Assembly: GCF_000342005.1 (NCBI RefSeq)
Contig: NZ_AOHO01000077.1
Location: 62,001-126,000 of the forward strand
Direction of reading: 5' to 3'
DNA length: 64,000 nucleotides
Source: Amycolatopsis decaplanina DSM 44594
GTDB taxonomy: Bacteria; Actinomycetota; Actinomycetes; Mycobacteriales; Pseudonocardiaceae
Below the pieces are notes generated by a model, which made no database searches, had not been told where the DNA came from, and saw only the letters and a list, made by a program, of their open reading frames with translations. Below are positions 25,097 through 34,321 of the stretch, piece by piece (the first letter of the stretch is position 1; each line of letters opens with the position of its first letter). The position numbers and the translations under genes are program-made.

Positions 25097-25724
25097 GCTC
25101 GTCATCCCGGACGCGGGCGACCGCGAAACGCTCGGCGCGTTCGTGGCCAGGGCGGTCCGGCTCGACCAGAACACGCTGGTGCGGTTGCGGCAGCGCGGTG
25201 ACGGTGTCGTCGAGGCGTGGTGCGCGACCCCGTTCGAGGTCCTCGCCACCAGGGCCGTCGCCGGTGACATCACGCCGCCGGACATCACCGTGTCCGGGAA
25301 CGAGCTGCTCGCCGCGCTGACCGTCGCCGGCGGCGAGCGGATGGATCCGGGCCCGGCCCGCGACCTGATGTGGCATTCCGAGCTGCCCGCCCCCGGCCGC
25401 TGGCAGCTGGTGGACGAACTGCCGGCGACGGTGATCTCGGATCTGGCCGATCGCGGGGTCACGCTGGCCCGCGACAACGTCGGCCCGCACGGCACGCCGC
25501 CGGCGTCGCTGATGGATCAGGCGGTGCTCACCGTCTCCGGTGGCGAGCTGGAGATCAAGGTCCAGATGCGGTGCCTGTTCGCGCTGTCCGGGATGGGCTT
25601 CCTCGACTCGTCGATCGCCGGCGACGTCGTCCGGGTCACCGCGACGGATTCGTGGATGCGCATCGACGCCCGGTACGGCGCCGTCCTCAAGCGCCGCCAC
25701 GCGCTCCTGCCGCTGTTGTTCTGA
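25089..25724 (+). CDS. Conserved actinobacterial protein (Rv2474c-like)
   Basis: A 211-residue soluble protein without a named domain that I can recognise. Features are VARAVRLDQNTLVRLRQRGD near the N terminus, a WHSELPAPGRWQLVDELP segment and the C-terminal GAVLKRRHALLPLLF. The ATG at 25089 overlaps the thioesterase 3' end by eight bases, so the two are translated together. Position and size match Rv2474c of M. tuberculosis, which follows Rv2475c and gdh. Conservation of this trio suggests a shared physiological link to glutamate or acyl-CoA metabolism, but no reaction can be assigned. Confidence 0.7.
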   Translation: MPELVIPDAGDRETLGAFVARAVRLDQNTLVRLRQRGDGVVEAWCATPFEVLATRAVAGDITPPDITVSGNELLAALTVAGGERMDPGPARDLMWHSELPAPGRWQLVDELPATVISDLADRGVTLARDNVGPHGTPPASLMDQAVLTVSGGELEIKVQMRCLFALSGMGFLDSSIAGDVVRVTATDSWMRIDARYGAVLKRRHALLPLLF

Positions 25725-25822
25725 CAGATTTGAACCGCCCACCCCTCGGGTGGCTTCCGGCCGTTTCTTACCGCTCGACGCCGCGGGTGGCTTCCGGCCG
25801 CCCGCGGTGTCAGGCTGTCTCC

Positions 25823-26122
25823 ATGAGCGACAGTGCCCCTCGCGACGCCGGCAAGGACGTGGAGGACCCGACCGCGGACTTCCTCGCCGAGGTCAGGCCG
25901 GAGGAGACTCCGTGGCGGACCGAGCGGCCGCCGGGTGAGGAGGCGCCGGAACGCGCCGAACGCCCGGAGAAGTGGGGTCGTGCCAAGGCCGCCGGACGAG
26001 CAGCCGCGCAGGCGGCGCCCTATGTCCAGGCCGCCGCGCTGGCGACTTGGATCGTCTCGGGCACCCTCGACGACTCCGGCGACTCCGGGTTCGGTGACCT
26101 GGGCTCCTCCGGCGACGCCTAG
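25823..26122 (+). CDS. Small hypothetical acidic protein
   Basis: A 99-residue protein starting MSDSAPRDAGKDVEDPTADF, with a charged, Pro/Glu-rich N-terminal half and an Ala-rich amphipathic helix (GRAAAQAAPYVQAAALATWIV), ending in a Gly/Ser/Asp tail. There is one possible weak membrane-associated helix. No family is recognised. It is preceded by an intergenic stretch with a 17-base direct repeat (25747-25763 and 25784-25800) and followed five bases later by a long inverted repeat. Convergent with the DUF305 gene. Reality is supported by the natural reading frame, but there is no clear ribosome-binding site. Confidence 0.5.
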   Translation: MSDSAPRDAGKDVEDPTADFLAEVRPEETPWRTERPPGEEAPERAERPEKWGRAKAAGRAAAQAAPYVQAAALATWIVSGTLDDSGDSGFGDLGSSGDA

Positions 26123-26126
26123 AACT

Positions 26127-26191
26127 TCGCAATTCGGCACCTGCTTGCGGTAGTTGGCATCGCGAACCATCGCAAGCAGGTGCCGAATTGC
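26127..26191. terminator. Long inverted repeat between convergent genes (family B)
   Basis: Perfect 22-bp arms at 26127-26148 (starting CGCAATTCGG, ending CTGCTTGCG) and 26170-26191, with a 21-base loop. It fills the 75-bp gap between two convergent genes and fits a bidirectional terminator. The arms resemble those at 60104-60177 (CGCAATTAGTCACCTACTTG and so on), with about 18 of 22 positions shared. Confidence 0.75.
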
Positions 26192-26197
26192 GTAGGG

Positions 26198-26839
26198 CTA
26201 GAGCTTCGCGCGCATCGTTTTCATGCGCTCGATTTCAGCGGACTGGCCGGTGATGACCTCCTGCGCCATCTCCTGCGCCTTGATCTCCACACCCTTGCCG
26301 AGCTGGGCTTCGGCCATGGTCAGCGCGCCCTGATGGTGCGCGATCATCAGGTCGAGGAACAGCTTTTCGAACGCCACCCCGCTCGCCGCGCGCAGATCCG
26401 CCAGCTGGGCCTCGGTCGCCATCCCCGGCATGAGCGCGTGATCGTGCCCGCCACCGTGGCCCGCGTGCCCCTCGCCCGGCACCGGCTTGCCGCGGTCGGC
26501 CAGCCAGGTCTTCATCATCGTGACCTCACCGTCCTGCGCGACCGAGATCCGCCCGGCGATCGCCCGGATCTGCTCGTTCGCCGTCTTGCCCGGCACCAGA
26601 TCGGTCATCACCTTCGCCTGCTGGTGGTGGGGGATCATCATCGTCATGTACTCGACGTCGGCCTCGCCTGCCTGATCGCGGTTCACCGGGCCGGGGGAGC
26701 CGGTGCCCGCCTGCTCACCGGGCTTGCCGGGGACGATCACCGGCGCGCTCTGGGCCGGGGCGGCGGGCTCCGCGTCGGGGGTGCAGCCCGAGACGAGGAA
26801 AGCGGCGGCGACCAGCGCCGATGTCAAACTTTTTCGCAT
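26198..26839 (-). CDS. DUF305 lipoprotein
   Basis: The 213-residue precursor has a lipoprotein signal (MRKSLTSALVAAAFLVSGC, lipobox LVSGC) and the two His-rich DUF305 motifs: YMTMMIPHHQQAKVM and FLDLMIAHHQGALTMAE, plus a HAGHGGGHDHA stretch. DUF305 proteins are extracytoplasmic ferritin-like four-helix proteins; the HH motifs suggest metal (often copper) binding. GGAGGAAC precedes the ATG at 26839. It is divergent from an LVIVD-repeat secreted protein gene across 87 bp; this pairing is common in actinomycetes and suggests joint function at the cell surface. It interrupts an otherwise mycobacteria-like gene order. Confidence 0.88.
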   Translation of the reverse strand: MRKSLTSALVAAAFLVSGCTPDAEPAAPAQSAPVIVPGKPGEQAGTGSPGPVNRDQAGEADVEYMTMMIPHHQQAKVMTDLVPGKTANEQIRAIAGRISVAQDGEVTMMKTWLADRGKPVPGEGHAGHGGGHDHALMPGMATEAQLADLRAASGVAFEKLFLDLMIAHHQGALTMAEAQLGKGVEIKAQEMAQEVITGQSAEIERMKTMRAKL

Positions 26840-26926
26840 CCCGGGAGTTCCTCCGTTGGTCGGTATCTGCTGAGCCTAAATAAGGAATAAGGTGCGCGTA
26901 AAGCTGGGTGGAAGGAGAGCCATATC

Positions 26927-28378
<1,452 letters not shown>

Positions 28379-28393
28379 TCCAGTAGCGCCCTG

Positions 28394-28434
28394 AACGGTC
28401 CGTTCTTTGCGAATTTCGCAAAGAACGGACCGTT
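28394..28434 (+). terminator. Terminator of the LVIVD-protein gene
   Basis: Perfect 20-bp arms, AACGGTCCGTTCTTTGCGAA (28394-28413) and its complement at 28415-28434, followed by TTCC. The centre GCGAATTTCGC resembles the centre of the hairpin at 41205-41247. Confidence 0.8.
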
Positions 28435-28482
28435 TCCTTGTGCTTAGCTGTACCTGACAACAAGATCACCTGGGGGTTTCAC

Positions 28483-29418
28483 ATGAGAATTCGTCAGAGA
28501 CTCACCGCGCTCCTGGCCGTCGGGGTGGTGGCGTTCAGCGCCGTACCGGCCCAGGCGAGCGCCACATCCCTGATCGCCGAGCCCACCGTGACTTCGGCCG
28601 AGTACCCGGACGACGGTGCCTGGCACCCCGGCGCCGGAATGCCGGGCTCGTTCACCTTCGACGCCAACGGAGACGGCGCGGTCGTCGGGTTCTACTACGG
28701 GAACACCGATCCGGCGGGCACCTACGTGGCGGCGAACCACGCCGGCGGGTCCGCGACGGTCTCCTACACCCCGCAGACGTCCGGCCCGAACGATCTCTAC
28801 GTGGCGAGCGTCGACAGCGCGGGCAACCGGTCGCCGCAGCACGTCCACCGTTTCTACGTGCAGTCGACGGAGCCCCAGGTCGCCGGGCCCCGGGAAACCG
28901 GTGTCGGACTGCCCGCCGAGTTCCGCTTCACCCCGGGCATCGCCGATGTCGTCTCCTACACCTACCGGATCGACAACGGGCCGGAGACCACCGTCGCGGC
29001 CGCGGCCGGTGGCACCACGAGCGCGAGCATCGTCACGGCGAGCAAGGGGTTTCACCGGCTTTACGTGTGGAGCACGACCGGCGCGGGGTTGACCTCCGGC
29101 ACCGCCGAGAGGATCTACACGGCCAGTGACGCCCCGTTGGTGGCGAGCACCGACTACCCGGACTCCCAGGGCAGCGGTGGTCCCGGCGTCTCCGGCGTCT
29201 TCACCCTGACCCCGCGTATGCCTGGCGTTGCGGAGTACACCTACTACCTCGACGAGGAGTGGAGCAAGCCCACGGTGGTCCCGGCCTCGGCCGACGGCAC
29301 GGCGAGCTTCACCTTCACACCCGCCGCTTCGGGTTGGTACTCCGTCAAGGTCTATAGCCGGGCCGCGGACGGCACCCGGTCGGAGGGCAGTCGCGACTAC
29401 TACATCGTGGTGAACTGA
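28483..29418 (+). CDS. Secreted protein with tandem Ig-like domains
   Basis: The 311-residue precursor has a Sec signal peptide (MRIRQRLTALLAVGVVAFSA, cleavage near AQA-SA). The mature protein is made of three repeats of about 90 residues, each beta-rich and containing a YPD...G/PG..G.F.F pattern (TSAEYPDDGAWHPGAGMPGS; TEPQVAGPRETGVGLPAEFR; ASTDYPDSQGSGGPGVSGVF), then YYGNTDPAG/YTYRIDNGPE/YTYYLDEEWS strands. These look like Ig-like/FN3-like extracellular modules such as those in actinomycete surface proteins. No catalytic residues are evident. TGGGGG precedes the ATG at 28483. Convergent with the alpha-glucosidase gene. Confidence 0.72.
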   Translation: MRIRQRLTALLAVGVVAFSAVPAQASATSLIAEPTVTSAEYPDDGAWHPGAGMPGSFTFDANGDGAVVGFYYGNTDPAGTYVAANHAGGSATVSYTPQTSGPNDLYVASVDSAGNRSPQHVHRFYVQSTEPQVAGPRETGVGLPAEFRFTPGIADVVSYTYRIDNGPETTVAAAAGGTTSASIVTASKGFHRLYVWSTTGAGLTSGTAERIYTASDAPLVASTDYPDSQGSGGPGVSGVFTLTPRMPGVAEYTYYLDEEWSKPTVVPASADGTASFTFTPAASGWYSVKVYSRAADGTRSEGSRDYYIVVN

Positions 29419-29425
29419 GTCGTTC

Positions 29426-29461
29426 GGCTCGTCTGATCTCCCGAAAGAGATCAGACGAGCC
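29426..29461. terminator. Bidirectional terminator between convergent genes
   Basis: Perfect 15-bp arms GGCTCGTCTGATCTC (29426-29440) and GAGATCAGACGAGCC (29447-29461), loop CCGAAA. One arm includes the stop codon and last codons of the alpha-glucosidase gene. Confidence 0.8.
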
Positions 29462-31004
29462 AGACGGCCGCGTCCGCCGGCAGTTTCCCGTTCACCAGCG
29501 GAACGCTCGACAGCAGCACCTCACCCGGCGGCAGTGCGATCGGGCTCGCCGACGTGTTCAACGCGCAGACCAGTCCGCCACCGCGCCGCCGGAACGCGAA
29601 ACACCCGGCCGGGGCGCCGTACCATTCGAGCTCGTCGCCGCGGAAAGCCTCGTGCGACTTACGGATCTCGATCGCCCGCCGGTACAGCGACAGCGTCGAC
29701 GCCGGATCCTCCAGCTGCGCTTCGACGGTCACCGACGCCCACGAAGCGGGCATCGGCAGCCATGTCCGCGGATTGCGCGAGAAACCGAACGGCGGCAGGT
29801 CGCCTTCCCACGGCAGCGGCACCCGTGACGCGTCCCGGCCGAACTCGACGCCGGAGATCTTGGCGCGCGGGTCCGCGAGCGCTTCCGGCGGGAGGTCGAC
29901 GTTGCCGAGCCCCAGTTCTTCGCCGTTGTACAGATAGACCGCTCCGGGCAGCGCGAGCTCGACGAGCGCCATCGCCCGCGCGCGCCGGACGCCGCGTTCG
30001 CCACCGCCGTACCGGCTGACCTGCCGCCAGACGTCGTGGTTGCCCAACGTCCAGGTGGCGGGGGCTCCGGCGGACTTCGGCACCGCCAAGGACCGCTCGA
30101 TGGCCGTCCGCAGCGCGTCCGCGTCGAAATGCGTGAGCACGAGCCGGAAGTTGAACGCCAGGTGCAGCTCGTCGGGCCGTAGATAACGGGCGAGGCGTTC
30201 CTCGTCGGTCACCCAGATCTCGCCGACGGCCATGGTGCCCGGGTACTCGTCGAGCACCTTGCGGATCATCTGGTGGATCTCGTGGACGCGGTCGTTGTCG
30301 AACCGCGGATCGTAGAACTCGCTCGGCCCGAGCGGGTTCACCCGCGGGTCCATGTCCGGCAGGTCCGGCGGTTTCGCCATGCCGTGCGCGACGTCGACGC
30401 GGAAGCCGTCCACCCCGTGGTCCAGCCAGAACCGCAGGGTCCGCTCCAGATCGGCGGCGACCTCGTGGTTGGCCCAGTTCAGGTCCGGTTGCTGCGGCGA
30501 GAACAGGTGCAGGTACCACTGGCCGTCCGGGACCCGGGTCCACGCCGGGCCGCCGAAGGCGCTGATCCAGTTGTTCGGCGGCTGGTCGCCGCGCGGGCCG
30601 AGCCCGTCACGGAAGATGTAGCGATCCCGTTCCGGGCTTCCCGGCGGCGCCGCCATCGCCGACTTGAACCAGGCGTGGGTGTTGCTGGTGTGGTTGGGCA
30701 CGACGTCGACGGTGACCTTGATGCCGCGTTTGTGCGCCTCGGTCAGCAGGACGTCGAAGTCGCCGAGGGTGCCGAACATCGGGTCGACGTCGCGTGGGTC
30801 GGCGATGTCGTAGCCGTGATCGGCCATGGGGGACCGGTAGAACGGCGTCAGCCACAGCGCGTCGACCCCGAGCAGCTCCAGGTACCCGAGCTTCCCGCGG
30901 ATGCCTTCCAGGTCACCGACGCCGTCCCCGTCCGAATCGGCGAACGAGCGCACGTAGACCTGGTAGAAGACCGCCTGGTCCCACCAAGCCACGTCGCGCT
31001 CCAT
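29451..31004 (-). CDS. aglA: Alpha-glucosidase (GH13)
   Basis: The 517-residue cytoplasmic enzyme has all GH13 landmarks: VYVRSFADSDGDGVGDLEGI, region I DVVPNHTS, region II GFRVDVAHGM with nucleophile Asp204, acid/base Glu262 in AVGEIWV, and TLGNHDV with Asp324. It is an oligo-1,6-glucosidase/alpha-glucosidase of the type named AglA (Rv2471) in mycobacteria, acting on short alpha-glucosides. A C-terminal beta domain closes the protein. The ATG at 31004 overlaps the globin stop codon (ATGA), so glbO and aglA form a translationally coupled pair, as in M. tuberculosis (Rv2470-Rv2471). No signal peptide. Confidence 0.92.
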   Translation of the reverse strand: MERDVAWWDQAVFYQVYVRSFADSDGDGVGDLEGIRGKLGYLELLGVDALWLTPFYRSPMADHGYDIADPRDVDPMFGTLGDFDVLLTEAHKRGIKVTVDVVPNHTSNTHAWFKSAMAAPPGSPERDRYIFRDGLGPRGDQPPNNWISAFGGPAWTRVPDGQWYLHLFSPQQPDLNWANHEVAADLERTLRFWLDHGVDGFRVDVAHGMAKPPDLPDMDPRVNPLGPSEFYDPRFDNDRVHEIHQMIRKVLDEYPGTMAVGEIWVTDEERLARYLRPDELHLAFNFRLVLTHFDADALRTAIERSLAVPKSAGAPATWTLGNHDVWRQVSRYGGGERGVRRARAMALVELALPGAVYLYNGEELGLGNVDLPPEALADPRAKISGVEFGRDASRVPLPWEGDLPPFGFSRNPRTWLPMPASWASVTVEAQLEDPASTLSLYRRAIEIRKSHEAFRGDELEWYGAPAGCFAFRRRGGGLVCALNTSASPIALPPGEVLLSSVPLVNGKLPADAAVWLV

Positions 31005-31393
31005 CACACGAAACTGTTCATCATGCTGTTGGCGGCCATCTCCAGGTACGCCCACAGCTGCCCGCGATAGGGCTCCTCGATGTTCTCCTCGTCGACCGCG
31101 ATCTTGATGCAGCGCAGCCAGGCGTCGCGTTCGATCGGGCCGATCTTGAACGGGGCGTGCCGCATCCGCAGCCGCGGGTGACCGCGCCGGTCCGAGTAGG
31201 TGTGCGGGCCGCCCCAGTACTGCATGAGGAACAGCCGGAAACGCTCCTCGGCCGGGCCGAGGTCCTCCTCCGGGTACAGCGGGCGAAGCACCTCGTCGAC
31301 CGCCACTTCGGCGTAGAACCGCGCGACGATCCGGGTGAAGACCGGCTCACCGCCGATCGCTTCGTACAGGGTGGTGGGGTCAGGTTCGGTCAC
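31004..31393 (-). CDS. glbO: Group II truncated haemoglobin (trHbO)
   Basis: The product of about 129 residues matches group II truncated globins: LYEAIGGEPVFTRIVARFYAEV, then VLRPLYPEEDLGPAEERFRLFL, QYWGGPHTYSDRRGHPRLRMRHAPF (proximal His in RMRHAPF) and WLRCIKIAVDE. These bind haem and O2 and are linked to respiration and redox protection. I chose the GTG at 31393 because GGAG lies eight bases upstream and the length then matches the family; upstream extensions are Arg-rich nonsense. Followed with a 1-bp overlap of stop and start by aglA, mirroring the mycobacterial arrangement. Confidence 0.92.
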   Translation of the reverse strand: MTEPDPTTLYEAIGGEPVFTRIVARFYAEVAVDEVLRPLYPEEDLGPAEERFRLFLMQYWGGPHTYSDRRGHPRLRMRHAPFKIGPIERDAWLRCIKIAVDEENIEEPYRGQLWAYLEMAANSMMNSFV

Positions 31394-31419
31394 GGACACA
31401 GCTCCATTCTGCCCTTGTC

Positions 31420-32397
31420 CTACTGCCCGGCGGGGCCGGACGCCATGAAGCGCCCCAGAGGTGGCTCGAAGCCGGCTTCGTCGAGCGCGGCGAGCAGATG
31501 CGCCCGCAGCGCGCGCTGCACGGCCCACTGCTTGCCCGGCCGGACCTTGACCGTCAGGCGGAGCTTGATGCCCTCGGGGGTGACGGTCTCCACACCGAGC
31601 ATCTCCGGCGGCTCCAGCACGTTCGGGGCCAGGCCTTCGCTCTCCAGGAGCGTCTTCGCCTTCTCGGCCATCAGTTCCGTGGCCTTCTCGACGTCGGCGG
31701 AGTAGCCGAGCGGGACGTCGACGACGGCCACCGCGAAGCCCTGGCTCGAGTTGCCGACCCGCAGCACCTCGCCGTTGCGGACGTACCAGACGGTGCCGTT
31801 GATGTCACGCAAGGTGGTGATCCGGAGGCCGACGGCCTCGACGGTGCCGGACGCCTCACCGACGTCGACGACGTCACCGACGCCGTACTGGTCCTCGATC
31901 ATCATGAAGATGCCGGACAGGAAGTCCTTGACGAGGTTCTGCGCGCCGAAACCGAGCGCGACACCGACGATGCCGGCGGAGGCGATGATCGGCGCCAGAT
32001 CGATGCCCAATTCGCCCAGCACGAGGATGAACGCGAGGCCGTAGATGAGGAATGTCGCCATCGACTTGAGCACCGAGCCGATCGTGGCGGCGCGCTGACG
32101 GCGTCGTTCCATCACCGCCGACCCGAGCACTTCGGGAGCCTTCTCCCGCAGCGGTCTCAACAGGGCGGGAAGGTTCGAGGAGCCGCTCGGCATCCGCGTC
32201 ACGCGGTTGATCAGGCGCCGTACCAAGTACCGCAGCAGGAACGCCACGGCGACGATCATCAGGATCCGGATCGGCTTCGTCAGCAGCCAGCCGGCCGACG
32301 CGGAGAGCCATTCGTTCTTTGTGACCTGGAACACCTGGTAGCACAGGCTGCCGGCCTCGCGCGTGCAGGCCGGGGGTTCGGTGGGCAGCAGGTTCAC
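31420..32397 (-). CDS. MscS-family mechanosensitive channel
   Basis: The product of about 325 residues has three membrane helices (about residues 35-55, 110-130, 135-155), the pore helix/beta-domain junction GIVGVALGFGAQNLVKDFLSGIFMMIEDQYGVGD (MscS signature) and a C-terminal alpha/beta vestibule domain (KLRLTVKVRPGKQWAVQRAL). It releases solutes upon hypo-osmotic shock. I chose the GTG at 32397, which follows AAAGGA; the longer frame to 32466 adds Arg-rich sequence. It is 26 bases upstream of glbO on the same strand, so the three genes may be one transcript. Full length for the small-conductance family. Confidence 0.88.
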   Translation of the reverse strand: MNLLPTEPPACTREAGSLCYQVFQVTKNEWLSASAGWLLTKPIRILMIVAVAFLLRYLVRRLINRVTRMPSGSSNLPALLRPLREKAPEVLGSAVMERRRQRAATIGSVLKSMATFLIYGLAFILVLGELGIDLAPIIASAGIVGVALGFGAQNLVKDFLSGIFMMIEDQYGVGDVVDVGEASGTVEAVGLRITTLRDINGTVWYVRNGEVLRVGNSSQGFAVAVVDVPLGYSADVEKATELMAEKAKTLLESEGLAPNVLEPPEMLGVETVTPEGIKLRLTVKVRPGKQWAVQRALRAHLLAALDEAGFEPPLGRFMASGPAGQ

Positions 32398-32575
32398 GGA
32401 GAGGAAATGTCCTTTCGTACTCGGCGGGGACCGGTCACGCCGCTCGCCCCGGCGGATGCGAAACACCCAACTTCATGTGGCCGCCGGGTCGCGCGCATGT
32501 GACACGTCCAGTAACACACGTGCACTTTGGGGCTGATCTGTGGTCGACTATGCCTGCACCGGTGGAGGTGGTCGA

Positions 32576-33301
32576 GTGCCAGACCGACAACCCATCCCCC
32601 TCGGCGTCCCGAGCCAAGCCTTGGCCGGACAGGCGCCGGAGGTCGTGTTGCGCGCCCATCCGGGAGGTGCCCCCTCGCACGGGGCTCCACCGGGCGGACC
32701 GGGAACGCGGCCAGGGGGTATTGCCCGCCCGCCCGGACAGCGTAGAGGGCGGGATCCGTCGACTACGGCGGTACCCACCACGACTTCGTGGGGCCGCAGA
32801 CGGGTATTGCTGTTGAACGCCACGTTCGAACCGCTCACGGCGCTGCCGTTGCGGCGCGCGGTGGTCCTCGTGATGTGCGGCAAGGCCGAGGTGGTGCACG
32901 GAGACCCGGCAGGGCTCGAATTGCACGCCGCCACGGTCTCGCTGCCCGTGCCTTCGGTGATCCGGCTGAGCACCTACGTGCGTGTGCCCTACCGCGCACA
33001 GGTGCCGCTGACCCGGGCCGGGCTGATGCACCGCGACCGGTACCGCTGCGCCTACTGCGGAGGACGGGCCGAGACGATCGACCACGTCGTCCCGCGCAGC
33101 CGTGGTGGGCCCCACAGCTGGACGAACTGCGTGGCCTGTTGCGCCAAGTGCAACCACCGGAAGGCGGACAAGCTGCTTTCCGAGATCGGCTGGCGCCTGC
33201 GCGTCGTGCCGAGGGCCCCGCACGGGCCGCACTGGCGGCTGCTCGCGCATTCGAAGGAGGCCGATCCGTTGTGGCGGCCGTACCTGGGAACGGCGGCCTG
33301 A
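32576..33301 (+). CDS. HNH endonuclease family protein
   Basis: The protein of about 241 residues ends in a clear HNH domain: RCAYCGGRAETIDHVVPRSR, then WTNCVACCAKCNHRKADK, with the two CxxC knuckles that bind Zn and the DHVVPRSRGG core His. Before it is VLLLNATFEPLTALPLRRAV, common to this actinobacterial family (Rv2469c-like). The first 75 residues are Gly/Pro-rich and not conserved, so a shorter form is possible; however, the GTG at 32576 has GGAGGT at the ideal distance. Cellular role unknown; the family is chromosomally conserved and not obviously a restriction enzyme. Divergent from mscS. Confidence 0.82.
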   Translation: MPDRQPIPLGVPSQALAGQAPEVVLRAHPGGAPSHGAPPGGPGTRPGGIARPPGQRRGRDPSTTAVPTTTSWGRRRVLLLNATFEPLTALPLRRAVVLVMCGKAEVVHGDPAGLELHAATVSLPVPSVIRLSTYVRVPYRAQVPLTRAGLMHRDRYRCAYCGGRAETIDHVVPRSRGGPHSWTNCVACCAKCNHRKADKLLSEIGWRLRVVPRAPHGPHWRLLAHSKEADPLWRPYLGTAA

Positions 33302-33323
33302 CCGGATTCCGAACACGTCGGCG

Positions 33324-33349
33324 CCCCGGCTGCCTTTCGGCGGCCGGGG
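33324..33349 (+). terminator. Terminator after the HNH gene
   Basis: Arms CCCCGGCTGCC (33324-33334) and GGCGGCCGGGG (33339-33349), one G-U-type mismatch, loop TTTC, 22 bases past the HNH stop codon. Confidence 0.6.
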
Positions 33350-33418
33350 CGGGCCGATGATGCCGTGGTGAAGCTCGTTACGAGTACGCCGTCCCCTGCT
33401 AGCCGGTCGTGCCCGGAC

Positions 33419-33772
33419 TCAGGCGGCGAGGGAGAAGTCGCTCTGGCAGGTGACGCGGGTGCCACGGGTGACGCGGGTTCCGCGAGTGACGCGAGTGCCG
33501 CAGGTGGCGCGGGTTCCGGCGGTCACGCGGGTGCCGCGAGTGACGCGCGTGCCCCGGGTGACGCGGGTTCCGGCGGTCACGCGGGTGCCACGGGTGACAC
33601 GAGTTCCGCGGGTGACCCGGGTCCCGGCGGTGACCCGCGTACCGCGAGTGACGCGAGTACCGCGCGTAACCCGTGTGCCCGCCGTCACACGCGTACCGGG
33701 GACGAATCCAGTTTCGAAGAGTGACGAAATGTCGTCCATGATCGCCTGGCCGGGTGTCTGGGTGCTCTGCAT
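33419..33772 (-). CDS. Hexapeptide-repeat protein (GTRVT[A/R]), candidate beta-solenoid
   Basis: A 117-residue protein of unknown family. Residues 1-25 form a non-repetitive leader (MQSTQTPGQAIMDDISSLFE, then TGFVP). Residues 26-109 are 14 perfect or near-perfect hexapeptides GTRVTx, where x follows A-R-R three times, then A-C-R-R-C, so the superperiod is 18 residues. An eight-residue tail QSDFSLAA follows. Six residues per side and 18 per turn is the geometry of three-sided beta-helices, with Val pointing inward. An ideal AGGAGG site seven bases before the ATG and a TTGTCG-17-TAGCTT promoter support this strand. The opposite strand is also open (repeats of VTRVPR), but has no ribosome-binding site. 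Two Cys may lock the C-terminal turn. No signal peptide. Confidence 0.62.
   Translation of the reverse strand: MQSTQTPGQAIMDDISSLFETGFVPGTRVTAGTRVTRGTRVTRGTRVTAGTRVTRGTRVTRGTRVTAGTRVTRGTRVTRGTRVTAGTRATCGTRVTRGTRVTRGTRVTCQSDFSLAA
33446..33697. repeat. 18-bp tandem repeat with 54-bp superperiod
   Basis: Fourteen 18-bp units encode GTRVTx on the minus strand. Units differ mainly at third codon positions (Thr as ACC, ACG, ACT, ACA; Gly as all four codons; Arg as CGC, CGG, CGT), so the protein is conserved while the DNA has diverged. The array is open in several frames on both strands, as expected for an 18-bp period. Confidence 0.9.
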
Positions 33773-33845
33773 GACATATCCTCCTGCGACCGGTGCGTTA
33801 CCTGCTGGGGTGGGGGAGCTGGGCGCAAGGCCCGTACAGGTGAAA

Positions 33846-33874
33846 AAGCTACGAGGATTTCAAGGCCGCGACAA
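33846..33874 (-). promoter_or_regulatory. Candidate promoter of the hexapeptide-repeat gene
   Basis: On the minus strand TTGTCG (33874-33869) and TAGCTT (33851-33846) are separated by 17 bases, a reasonable primary-sigma promoter. Transcription would begin near 33839, leaving a leader of about 67 bases before the ATG at 33772. The remaining bases up to 34063 show no gene. Confidence 0.45.
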
Positions 33875-34063
33875 GATGACAGCGCCGGGTGCGGCCGCCC
33901 GTACGTTGAGTTGCAACCTTTCGGCCTTGAGGGCTTCGCCCCAACGTGGGAGCGCTTTCGTGGCAAGCGGCGGACGGCCCCCTCCGGAAGACGAACGGTA
34001 GGTGCCGGGGCGCACACCCGTGCGAGCGGGTGCGGCCGCGCGCCATCGGATACGCTCACGCGC

Positions 34064-34321
34064 GTGAACCTTGTCGAGACGATCCTGGTCTTCGCGGTGA
34101 TCCCCTTGGTCATCTACGCGCTTTGCGGGGTGGCCACGCTGCGGTCGAAGGGCGCGGGCGTCGCCCGGTACCGGCCGGGGCAGCCGTGGGAGTACCCGGC
34201 CATGTGGTGGAGCGCCAACCCCGACGGTGTCGGCGCCAGGCATTCGCACGCGGGCGGCGCGACCGCCGTCGACGCGGCGAACGGAGCTTCGGTGACGGGA
34301 GGCGCTCGTGGCAACTGGTGA
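34064..34321 (+). CDS. ctaJ: aa3-type cytochrome oxidase subunit CtaJ-like protein
   Basis: An 85-residue protein with one N-terminal membrane helix (NLVETILVFAVIPLVIYALC) followed by VARYRPGQPWEYPAMWWSANP and a low-complexity tail. The RYRPGQPWxYxPxWWSANP motif after a single helix is what I recall for CtaJ, a small extra subunit of the actinobacterial bcc-aa3 supercomplex. The GTG at 34064 precedes the helix directly. Its 3' end overlaps the DUF5130 gene by 14 bases, so both are translated together. In mycobacteria ctaJ also lies near pepN and glbO. The assignment is by motif and context only. Confidence 0.65.
   Translation: MNLVETILVFAVIPLVIYALCGVATLRSKGAGVARYRPGQPWEYPAMWWSANPDGVGARHSHAGGATAVDAANGASVTGGARGNW

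Noticed and set aside
25747..25800. 17-base direct repeat CGGGTGGCTTCCGGCCG as a regulatory element
   Set aside because: Two copies 37 bp apart in a short GC-rich gap; no symmetry, and no regulator to assign. Probably a local duplication.
33446..33697. Possible CRISPR array because of regular short repeats
   Set aside because: Units are 18 bp, contiguous and without spacers, and they encode a continuous peptide repeat; no cas genes are present.
33419..33772. RiPP (ribosomal peptide) cluster around the repeat protein
   Set aside because: The leader-plus-repeat form invites the idea, but no ATP-grasp, lanthipeptide, radical SAM or cyclodehydratase gene is present nearby; kept only as a minor alternative.
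33450..34001. Plus-strand frame of VTRVPR repeats overlapping the hexapeptide-repeat gene
   Set aside because: Its wobble positions coincide with those of the minus-strand gene, so it looks equally conserved, but it lacks a ribosome-binding site and continues into non-protein-like sequence; the minus frame has a strong one.
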